Source: an uncultured Lachnospiraceae bacterium
GTDB lineage: Bacteria > Bacillota > Clostridia > Lachnospirales > Lachnospiraceae
DNA: 6,897 nt
Assembly (NCBI GenBank): GCA_902797015.1
Contig: CADBRG010000236.1
Coordinates: forward strand, 1 to 6,897
Reading direction: 5' to 3'
Part shown: piece after piece, positions 1-5,759 of the stretch
Position numbering within the stretch: the stretch's first letter is position 1
How the letters are laid out: every line of letters starts with the position of its first letter
Program-made: the position numbers and the translations under genes
The notes under the pieces: generated by a model
Seen by the model: only the letters and a program-made list of their open reading frames with translations
What the model was told of the DNA's origin: nothing
The model's database searches: none

Positions 1-482
1 ACAAGCGCCAGATCGATCCCTGATAATTCTGAAAGTTCATATAACGAACGGATCATCAGACCAGTCAGCACTTCTATTGAAGCAGAGGAAGAAAGGCCGC
101 TCCCCGCCGGAACATCTCCCGCAAACATCAGATCTGCTCCGTGCGCAAACTGATTTCCTTTTTCCATCAGGCTCCAGAATACGCCTTCCGGATACTGTGT
201 CCACGAAGAAGTGCGCCCTGGGCAGAGCTCTTGCAAGGATATATCTGTGACACCCGCATCCGGCAGATTCAAAGAATACATCCGGATCCGGTCATCTACT
301 CTTGGGGAGATCATTCCATAGGTTCCGACGGATAACGCACACGGAAAGACATGTCCGCCATTATAATCCGTGTGTTCTCCGATCAGGTTGACTCTGCCCG
401 GCGCAAAAAAGACTTTATCGTCTTTTTTTCCATAAAGTTCATGAAAACGATTCTGTAATGTTTCAACCAATACCGTGTTCAT
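1..482 (-). CDS. galK: Galactokinase, N-terminal part (partial, runs off left edge)
   Basis: Cytoplasmic GHMP-family kinase that transfers the ATP gamma-phosphate to C1 of galactose, the entry step of the Leloir pathway. I translated 160 codons plus two bases from an ATG at 482-480; the reading frame is open to the window edge. The galactokinase signature GRVNLIGEHTDYNGG is at residues 29-43, including Arg30, Glu36, His37 and Asp39, which match the sugar-binding and catalytic residues known in characterised GalK. The GHMP ATP-binding motif PAGSGLSSSAS is at 125-135. The family is usually about 390 residues, so roughly 40% is present; the catalytic-base Asp and the C-terminal motif lie outside. 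It starts 20 nt after the alpha-galactosidase stop with its own AGGAGG, so it is co-transcribed and would handle the galactose that enzyme releases. It is truncated only by the window and shows no sign of decay. Confidence 0.96.
   Translation of the reverse strand, partial: MNTVLVETLQNRFHELYGKKDDKVFFAPGRVNLIGEHTDYNGGHVFPCALSVGTYGMISPRVDDRIRMYSLNLPDAGVTDISLQELCPGRTSSWTQYPEGVFWSLMEKGNQFAHGADLMFAGDVPAGSGLSSSASIEVLTGLMIRSLYELSELSGIDLAL
405..428. repeat. A/T-rich inverted repeat inside galK
   Basis: The + strand reads AAAAAAGAC, loop TTTATC, then GTCTTTTTT: a perfect 9-bp inverted repeat with a 6-nt loop. It lies about 55-78 nt into galK, coding for Lys-Asp-Asp-Lys-Val-Phe-Phe. Only three of the nine pairs are G-C, so the RNA hairpin would be weak. 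It superficially resembles an intrinsic terminator but lies in an intact conserved reading frame, so it is most likely a by-product of Lys/Phe codons. Confidence 0.4.
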
Positions 483-491
483 GTTTTGTTT

Positions 492-497
492 CCTCCT
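492..497 (-). promoter_or_regulatory. Ribosome binding site of galK
   Basis: AGGAGG on the minus strand lies 9 nt before the galK ATG, inside the 20-nt gap after the alpha-galactosidase stop. It fixes the galK start, and the gap leaves no room for a separate promoter or terminator between the two genes. Confidence 0.85.
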
Positions 498-502
498 GTG
501 AC

Positions 503-2698
503 TTATTCTGGCTGCAATATAAAATGGAATTGGTAAGCCCTGTGCTCACCGGCTTCTTTCGGCAGCGGAAGTCCCGCCGACATCAGGAGATCAGCATCAT
601 AACAATCTCCGGTTTCTTCCTCCATATAAATACATCCGGATTTTAATCCTTTCGGCTTCACATAGAAGATTTCATCATTCGAGCACAACCGAAGTATGAC
701 CGCACTGACGAGTGCCTCAGTGCCGTCTTTTGCAACAAAACTCCATCCGCAAAACGCATCTTTTGCCGGATCACTCAGACGATAATAATCCCCGGAAAGG
801 ATCAAATCCTCGTACCGGTGATAGGTTGCGATCTGTTCCCGCGCCTCCTGCTTTTCTTCTTCCGTCAGCAACGCCAGATCCAGTTCGTATCCAAAGGATC
901 CATACATTGCAGCGATGCCTCTTGTTGAGATCGGGGTTACTCTCCCCGTCTGCTCATTCGGCGATTTTGACACATGCGCTGCCAAAGTAGATGCAGGATA
1001 GCCAAAAGAAGTCCCGTACTGGATCAGCATCCGGTCGATTGGATCCGTATTGTCACTTGTCCAGATCTGCGGGGTATAATACAGCATTCCCGCGTCATAT
1101 CGTCCGCCGCCGCCACTGCATCCTTCGATCAAAACATCCGGATACTGATTCGTCAGATTCTCCAGAAACTCATATACGCCCAGCATATAATCATAGAGCA
1201 CGCGTCCCTGATGATCTGCCGCTTCCGAATACACATCAAAGATACTGCGGTTGTAATCCCATTTTATATACTCAATATTTCCACTGTCTAAGATAGCACA
1301 AATCGCGTCATAAATATAATCTCTGACCTCTTTTCTGGAAAAATCAAGCACCAGCTGGTTTCTTCCTCTGATCGGTACTCTTCCCGGGATCTGTAATGCC
1401 CAGTCCGGATGCATCTCATACAGCCGGCTCTGCTCACTGATCATCTCCGGTTCAAACCAAAGGCCGTATTTTAATCCGATCCGGTTTACTTCTTCGATCA
1501 GGGAGCCAAGCGTACCGCCAAGCTTTTTCTCATTGGCATACCAGTCACCGAGAGAGGAATTGTCATCGTCTCTGTTACCAAACCACCCATCATCTACGAC
1601 CAGCATGTCGGCACCGATCCCCTTTGCTTCTCTCGCGAGCGAAAGGAGACTGTTTTTATCAATATTCCAAAGGGATCCTTCCCAACTGTTTACCAGGACC
1701 GGTCTGGGCCGGTTCTTAAATTTCCCTCTGCAGATATGATCTCTGATCAGATCATGCAGATTATGGGAAAGCTTATCAAATCCATCCCGGCTGAAACTTA
1801 AGATCACCTCAGGCGAGGTAAATGTTTCACCTGTTGCAACCGGATAATGGAAACCTTCTTCCTGCAGTCCGATCTGTACCCTGGTAGTTCCAAACTGGTC
1901 TTTCAATGCTTCTGCCTGAAAACCACCGCTATATACGAACTGCATCGCATAGCAGTCACCAAAGGTATCCGTCGTTTCTTTTTCTGCAATGACAAGCATC
2001 GGATTATGCTGATGCGAAGACGCGCCTCTTCTGCTTCCGATCCGTTCTTCAGAATATCCGATCGTCATACGCTGTACCAGACGTTCCATCGTATGACGGC
2101 CATGGAATGTCAGAAGGTCATATTCTCCTGTGATAAAGTCCAGAGAAGCCGGCAAAAGCTTATCCAGATAAACGGTTTCTGCACCTTTGTTCCTGACCTG
2201 AATCGCTCTGGTAATAACATCGAGTTCAGGAAGCACACCGTAGAGAAGATGGACTTCCAGAGACAATACACTGTCTTTAAGTACGATCTCCAAAGTCTCA
2301 CTTTCTGCAGTATCATCTTCATTAACATAAACCGCAGGCAAACCCGGAAGACCATATTTCCCTGTCCGAATCGTGTGTGTGACATATCTCAGATCGACAG
2401 ATCTCGTGCCATCTTCCTTTTCTACGACGAAAGCAGGGGAGCGGAAATCTCCGCTCCCCCATGCAGGCAGTTCCTGTGGCAATACATCCATCGAAAACGT
2501 CCTGTCATTCACAACACAAGCAGGATTTCCTGAAAACCCTCTGTCAAGGTATTTCAATAGGTAACCGGCATTTCCGCTGATCCTTTTCCCATAATATAAA
2601 TGGAGTAAAAATCCGTGCGGATCCAGCATAAACTGATATGTTGAACATTTGGTACTGATTGAGAAGGTTTGCTTTCCTTCGTCAAATAGGATGCCCAT
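503..2698 (-). CDS. Cytoplasmic alpha-galactosidase, GH36 (AgaA/RafA/MelA type)
   Basis: Retaining alpha-galactosidase expected to remove terminal alpha-1,6-galactose from melibiose, raffinose, stachyose or similar sugars. From the chosen start it has 731 residues, close to the 729 of Geobacillus AgaA. Residues 1 to about 320 form the N-terminal beta-sandwich, with the conserved SGDFRSP at 82-88. The TIM barrel follows: WEGSLWNID from Trp339, VVDDGWFGNRDDD at 367-379, GLWFEPEMIS at 412-421, IKWDYNRS with probable nucleophile Asp481, EGCSGGGGRYD at 525-535, and WTSDNTDP with probable acid/base Asp549. The final ~100 residues are a small C-terminal beta-domain. There is no signal peptide, so it acts inside the cell on imported sugar. 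An in-frame ATG at 2725 would add nine residues but has no Shine-Dalgarno; the ATG at 2698 follows AGGAGG. It sits between the permeases and galK, matching uptake, hydrolysis, then galactose phosphorylation. Family is certain; exact substrate is inferred. Confidence 0.96.
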   Translation of the reverse strand: MGILFDEGKQTFSISTKCSTYQFMLDPHGFLLHLYYGKRISGNAGYLLKYLDRGFSGNPACVVNDRTFSMDVLPQELPAWGSGDFRSPAFVVEKEDGTRSVDLRYVTHTIRTGKYGLPGLPAVYVNEDDTAESETLEIVLKDSVLSLEVHLLYGVLPELDVITRAIQVRNKGAETVYLDKLLPASLDFITGEYDLLTFHGRHTMERLVQRMTIGYSEERIGSRRGASSHQHNPMLVIAEKETTDTFGDCYAMQFVYSGGFQAEALKDQFGTTRVQIGLQEEGFHYPVATGETFTSPEVILSFSRDGFDKLSHNLHDLIRDHICRGKFKNRPRPVLVNSWEGSLWNIDKNSLLSLAREAKGIGADMLVVDDGWFGNRDDDNSSLGDWYANEKKLGGTLGSLIEEVNRIGLKYGLWFEPEMISEQSRLYEMHPDWALQIPGRVPIRGRNQLVLDFSRKEVRDYIYDAICAILDSGNIEYIKWDYNRSIFDVYSEAADHQGRVLYDYMLGVYEFLENLTNQYPDVLIEGCSGGGGRYDAGMLYYTPQIWTSDNTDPIDRMLIQYGTSFGYPASTLAAHVSKSPNEQTGRVTPISTRGIAAMYGSFGYELDLALLTEEEKQEAREQIATYHRYEDLILSGDYYRLSDPAKDAFCGWSFVAKDGTEALVSAVILRLCSNDEIFYVKPKGLKSGCIYMEEETGDCYDADLLMSAGLPLPKEAGEHRAYQFHFILQPE
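2436..2459. repeat. Perfect 10-bp GC-rich inverted repeat inside the GH36 gene
   Basis: The + strand reads GGGGAGCGGA, loop AATC, then TCCGCTCCCC. In the mRNA this gives a 10-bp stem with eight G-C pairs and a GATT tetraloop, about 240-263 nt downstream of the GH36 start. It encodes the conserved Gly-Ser-Gly-Asp-Phe-Arg-Ser-Pro motif. No U-run follows, so it is not a standard intrinsic terminator. The structure is directly visible; any function is unknown. Confidence 0.6.
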
Positions 2699-2703
2699 CT
2701 TAC

Positions 2704-2709
2704 CCTCCT
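2704..2709 (-). promoter_or_regulatory. Ribosome binding site that decides the GH36 start
   Basis: AGGAGG on the minus strand ends 5 nt before the ATG at 2698-2696. It lies inside the reading frame if the upstream ATG at 2725 is used, whereas that upstream ATG is preceded by an A/T-rich stretch and the permease stop, with no purine-rich site. This favours the shorter 731-residue protein. Confidence 0.8.
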
Positions 2710-2729
2710 GTTGTATGTTATTCATTTGA

Positions 2730-3578
2730 TTATTTTACTGCGCCGTTTACAACACCACTCATGATCTGCTTCTGCATGATGATATAGAAGATCAGCATCG
2801 GCAGAAGTGCCAGCAGATAGGATGCGAACGCAAGGTTATAGTTTGTTCCGAACTGTGTCTGGAATGTCATCTGCGCAACCGGCAGCGTCGTCATTCCGGA
2901 GCCGTTCATGATAACAAGCGGTGTCATGACATCATTCCATACCGCCAACGCTGTCAGGATCGCGACTGTCGCATGCATCGGTTTCATGATCGGGAAGATT
3001 ACCTTCCAGTATGTCTGCCATGATGTCGCGCCGTCTACCGTTGCCGCTTCTTCAAGCGCAAGCGGAATGTTTCGCAGATATCCTGCATAGAGCATGGTGT
3101 TCATCGGCATATAGAAGACCACATACAGAACGATGACACCGAATACATTTGAAATATGCATCTGGGATGTCTGCTTGATCAATGGCATCATCAGTACCGC
3201 AAACGGTACGAACATACCGCTGACCACATAGAAATATGCGCTCTTATAGAACTTGCTGTTTGACATATTTCTTCCGATCACATATCCGAGCAGTGAATGA
3301 AGAATCACACACAGAACAACAGTCGCAACCGTAATAATCAAACTGTTTCCGATCGAGCTCCAGAAATGTGTTACACGGATCGCTTCGACGAAATTGCTAA
3401 AGCTCGGGTGTTTTGGCAGGGAAAGGATCCCGCTTAAGGTATTTGTCATCTCCGACGGCTGCTTTAACGCAATGACAACCGTCATATACAGTGGAAAGAT
3501 GATCGTAAAGAGGCCGATGATCAAAAGAACAGTCACCGGATTGTTAAAACGTTCTTTTACGCGTTTTGTCTGATTCAT
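2730..3578 (-). CDS. Carbohydrate ABC transporter permease, MalG/MsmG type
   Basis: Inner-membrane half of a CUT1-family sugar importer, partner of the permease gene just upstream. The 282 residues show about six hydrophobic segments (roughly 15-35, 77-99, 112-134, 143-163, 200-220 and 247-268). The EAA loop that docks on the ATPase is LEEAATVDGATSWQTYWKV at 175-193, followed by IFP at 194-196. The C-terminus, GVVNGAVK, is typical of the MalG/MsmG branch. Its ATG shares one base with the stop of the upstream permease (TAATG), and an AAGGAGG lies within the end of that gene, so the two are probably translationally coupled and made in equal amounts. It ends 31 nt before the alpha-galactosidase start, which supports alpha-galactoside transport. 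The sequence itself does not reveal the sugar. No defects are seen. Confidence 0.95.
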   Translation of the reverse strand: MNQTKRVKERFNNPVTVLLIIGLFTIIFPLYMTVVIALKQPSEMTNTLSGILSLPKHPSFSNFVEAIRVTHFWSSIGNSLIITVATVVLCVILHSLLGYVIGRNMSNSKFYKSAYFYVVSGMFVPFAVLMMPLIKQTSQMHISNVFGVIVLYVVFYMPMNTMLYAGYLRNIPLALEEAATVDGATSWQTYWKVIFPIMKPMHATVAILTALAVWNDVMTPLVIMNGSGMTTLPVAQMTFQTQFGTNYNLAFASYLLALLPMLIFYIIMQKQIMSGVVNGAVK

Positions 3579-4426
3579 TATAACTGCTCCTCCTTTCCTC
3601 CAAGGAATTTCATCTGGAATGTGGAGAATACCACGATCACGATGAAGAACAATACGGCATTTGCACTCTGGAATCCGAACTGTCCGCCTGACAGACCATT
3701 ATTGTAGATCAGGAAGGAGATCGATTCCGTACTCTGCGCCGGACCACCCTGCGTCAAAGCAACGATCTGATCGAATACCATCAGGGAATTCTTCAGACTG
3801 AGTACCATATTTGTCGTAACAAACGGAAGGATCAGGGGCAATGTCAGATGACGGAACTGCTTCCATCCTGTCGCGCCGTCAAGCGCGCCTGCTTCATATA
3901 CATCGGACGGAACGGTCTGCAGTCCGGATATGTATATAATGGTCGTCATGGCCACACTCTGCCATACACACACGATAACGACTGCGATCCACGCCCATCT
4001 TGCATTGGCAAGAATACTCTCACTGTGGAACAGCGCCGGGATGATGTAGGTAAAGATATAGTTGAAAATGTAACCGATGACCAGAGCGCCAAGGATATTC
4101 GGAATAAAATACATTCCGCGAAGTGCGCTTTTAAACCGGATCTTTGCATTCAATGCCAGCGCAAGGATCAGACTGATCACATTGATCAGGATCGTTGCAA
4201 GGATCGCGAATTTAAAGGTAAACAGATAGGAATGTCCTACACGTGAGTCTGTAAACAGATCTGCATAGTTTCTGAGTCCGACAAAGTCAAAGGCTCCGTA
4301 TCCTTTGTAATTGGTAAAACTAAAGATCACACCTTTGATCAGTGGCAATGTATTGAACACAAAGAACAAGGCCAGGATCAATATCGTGATGATCATAAAT
4401 GTCCGCTGTCTGCTTTTCATATTCAT
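3578..4426 (-). CDS. Carbohydrate ABC transporter permease, MalF/MsmF/UgpA type
   Basis: First of the two membrane subunits of the CUT1 sugar importer. The 282 residues carry about six hydrophobic segments (roughly 9-30, 68-92, 107-128, 143-165, 200-215 and 254-273). The periplasmic-side stretch after the first segment includes the family hallmark SFTNYKGYGAFDFVGLRNY at 36-54. The EAA loop is YEAGALDGATGWKQFRHLT at 177-195, ending in LPLILP at 196-201; the third EAA residue is Gly, a common variant. The conserved TQGGPAQSTESISFLIY is at 225-241. It has the short N-terminus usual for Gram-positive oligosaccharide importers, without the long extra region of E. coli MalF. The start at 4426 follows AAGGAGG by 9 nt, and that site overlaps the stop codon of the binding-protein gene. 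The substrate is inferred from neighbours only. Confidence 0.95.
   Translation of the reverse strand: MNMKSRQRTFMIITILILALFFVFNTLPLIKGVIFSFTNYKGYGAFDFVGLRNYADLFTDSRVGHSYLFTFKFAILATILINVISLILALALNAKIRFKSALRGMYFIPNILGALVIGYIFNYIFTYIIPALFHSESILANARWAWIAVVIVCVWQSVAMTTIIYISGLQTVPSDVYEAGALDGATGWKQFRHLTLPLILPFVTTNMVLSLKNSLMVFDQIVALTQGGPAQSTESISFLIYNNGLSGGQFGFQSANAVLFFIVIVVFSTFQMKFLGGKEEQL
3589..3595 (-). promoter_or_regulatory. Ribosome binding site of the MalG-type permease, inside the MalF-type gene
   Basis: AAGGAGG on the minus strand, 10 nt before the ATG at 3578, also encodes part of the Lys-Glu-Glu near the C-terminus of the upstream permease. Together with the TAATG stop/start overlap this is a classic arrangement for coupled translation of two partner subunits. 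Confidence 0.8.
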
Positions 4427-4435
4427 GTTTCGATC

Positions 4436-4442
4436 CCTCCTT
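4436..4442 (-). promoter_or_regulatory. Ribosome binding site of the MalF-type permease overlapping the binding-protein stop
   Basis: The minus strand reads TAAGGAGG: the TAA stop of the binding-protein gene forms the first bases of the AAGGAGG site, 9 nt before the permease ATG. Ribosomes finishing the binding protein end directly on the next initiation site. Confidence 0.8.
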
Positions 4443-5736
4443 ATTCACCACCATGTGCAGCTGTGTAATCCTGAACCTTCTTGATGACATCCCGGTTATA
4501 ACGAACCCAGCTGGTATCAAATTTATTCAGGAAAGCTTCTTTGTCGCCTTCGATCAGGAAGGTCTGAATCATCGCATCGACTGCCATCTCAGACGGATAA
4601 TGATGATCCTGGAAATCTGCCATCCGGCCGGATTCAATATAAGGCATCATGTTCTCTAAGACAGGAGATGTCTCATAGTCTCCGAGCAGACAGGATACAC
4701 TGTTCTGTGCGGTGATATAATTCTGAACATTCTCTTCTTCCGCAAGGTAGCGAAGCACTTCCAGTGCCGCATCTTTGTTCTCACAGGATTCTGAAATCGC
4801 AAACTGCAGGTCGATACCGGAATTTAATACAAGCTTCTCTTCGCTGTCTGCTGCCGGCATAACAAAGGAACCGATGTTCATATCCGGATTAGATGACAGG
4901 ATCTGCGGAACCGCGTAGCTGCCGATCGCAAACATCGCTGACTGACCATCTGCAAACGCAAGACATGCGTCATTATAGCCATATGCAAACGGACCATCCT
5001 CTGCATATTTCAAAAGCTCCTGCATTTTATCCGCGACTTCTGAATACTCTTTTGCAAAAGTCGTCTCCCCGTCACTTACCTGGAAGCAGACATCTGACGG
5101 AGACAGTTCGATCGCGATCGCGTTCCATGGAGCAAGACACGTCCAGGTGTCTTTATATCCTGAGTACAGCGGCTGAATGCCTTCACTCTGGATCTGATCA
5201 CATAACGCCGTGAACTCATTCCAGTTTGTCGGGATCTCCCAGCCATGCTCCGCGAACATGTCTTTGTTGTAAAGCATACCTGCCGCATTTGCCGCATACG
5301 GCATCGCATAGGTTCCGTCTGTCGGTACATATTCCAGACTCTCTAAGATGTCCAGATATGCCGGATTGACTTTTTCAAGCACACCGGACTCTGATAAATC
5401 CATCAGGATTCCTGCATCGACAAAGTTGGAATAATTGACGTCACCGCCAAAGCCGATGATATCCGGTGCTTCTTCCCGGATCAGTCTTGTTTTTAAGATC
5501 GTCATCGCGTCACTCGGCGACTCGATCTCCAGATAAATATCATCATGTGTCGCATTAAAATCGGCCATGATCTCATCAAAGATATCCACCGCTTCCTGCT
5601 TATACTGAAGCAGGGTGACAACCGTCTTTCCCTTAGCTGCATCTGACTGACCGCAGCCTGTCATTCCAAGCGTCATTCCGGAACAAAGAGCCGCGATCAG
5701 ACCAACACTTACAATCTTTTTTGTCATAGAATGCAT
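4441..5736 (-). CDS. Sugar-binding lipoprotein of the ABC importer (family 1 solute-binding protein)
   Basis: Extracytoplasmic substrate-binding protein that captures sugar and delivers it to the permease pair. From the chosen ATG it has 431 residues. It opens with a lipoprotein signal: basic TKK, a hydrophobic core, then the lipobox MTGC with the anchoring Cys28 and a polar Gly-Gln-Ser linker. Met rather than Leu at lipobox -3 is slightly unusual but tolerated. The mature protein looks like SBP_bac_1/MalE-like folds: APDIIGF at 90-96, the conserved YAMPYAANAAGMLYNKDMF at 143-161 (the usual 'PY-x(n)-YNKD-F' element), and WEIPTNWNEF at 166-175. A longer frame begins at a TTG at 5763 that overlaps the ATPase stop, but the ATG at 5736 has AAGGAG 7 nt upstream, so I prefer it. 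The substrate is inferred to be an alpha-galactoside from the GH36 and galK neighbours; the binding residues cannot be read off reliably. Confidence 0.93.
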   Translation of the reverse strand: MHSMTKKIVSVGLIAALCSGMTLGMTGCGQSDAAKGKTVVTLLQYKQEAVDIFDEIMADFNATHDDIYLEIESPSDAMTILKTRLIREEAPDIIGFGGDVNYSNFVDAGILMDLSESGVLEKVNPAYLDILESLEYVPTDGTYAMPYAANAAGMLYNKDMFAEHGWEIPTNWNEFTALCDQIQSEGIQPLYSGYKDTWTCLAPWNAIAIELSPSDVCFQVSDGETTFAKEYSEVADKMQELLKYAEDGPFAYGYNDACLAFADGQSAMFAIGSYAVPQILSSNPDMNIGSFVMPAADSEEKLVLNSGIDLQFAISESCENKDAALEVLRYLAEEENVQNYITAQNSVSCLLGDYETSPVLENMMPYIESGRMADFQDHHYPSEMAVDAMIQTFLIEGDKEAFLNKFDTSWVRYNRDVIKKVQDYTAAHGGE

Positions 5737-5743
5737 ATGCTCT

Positions 5744-5749
5744 CTCCTT
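5744..5749 (-). promoter_or_regulatory. Ribosome binding site that decides the binding-protein start
   Basis: AAGGAG on the minus strand is 7 nt before the ATG at 5736. The alternative TTG at 5763 lies upstream of it, and the next ATG at 5727 would be 16 nt away. Starting at 5736 also gives a normal, short, basic lipoprotein n-region instead of a long charged extension. Confidence 0.75.
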
Positions 5750-5759
5750 TCCTTCCGGA

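Noticed and set aside
483..502. Possible terminator or promoter between the alpha-galactosidase and galK genes.
   Set aside because: The gap is only 20 nt and is mostly occupied by the galK ribosome binding site; no hairpin or promoter elements fit.
1736..1755. The inverted repeat ATGATCT-CTGATC-AGATCAT in the alpha-galactosidase gene.
   Set aside because: The stem is only 7 bp and A/T-rich, lies in coding sequence for a helix before the catalytic barrel, and is expected by chance in GATC-rich codon usage.
1847..2533. A 228-codon open frame on the + strand opposite the alpha-galactosidase gene.
   Set aside because: It lies wholly antisense to a clear GH36 gene, its translation has no recognisable family features, and other antisense frames of this kind occur along the window.
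3848..4246. A 132-codon open frame on the + strand opposite the MalF-type permease.
   Set aside because: It is a shadow of the permease gene, with a low-complexity, charged translation and no domain or supporting context.
5109..5120. The perfect 12-bp palindrome CGATCGCGATCG, resembling an operator or HIP1-like repeat.
   Set aside because: It encodes alternating Ile and Ala codons in the middle of the binding-protein gene, occurs once, and is far from any promoter.
5076..5330. An Arg/Met-rich minus-strand frame of 84 codons inside the binding-protein gene.
   Set aside because: It is out of frame with a well-supported gene, and its composition is typical of a shifted reading of that gene.
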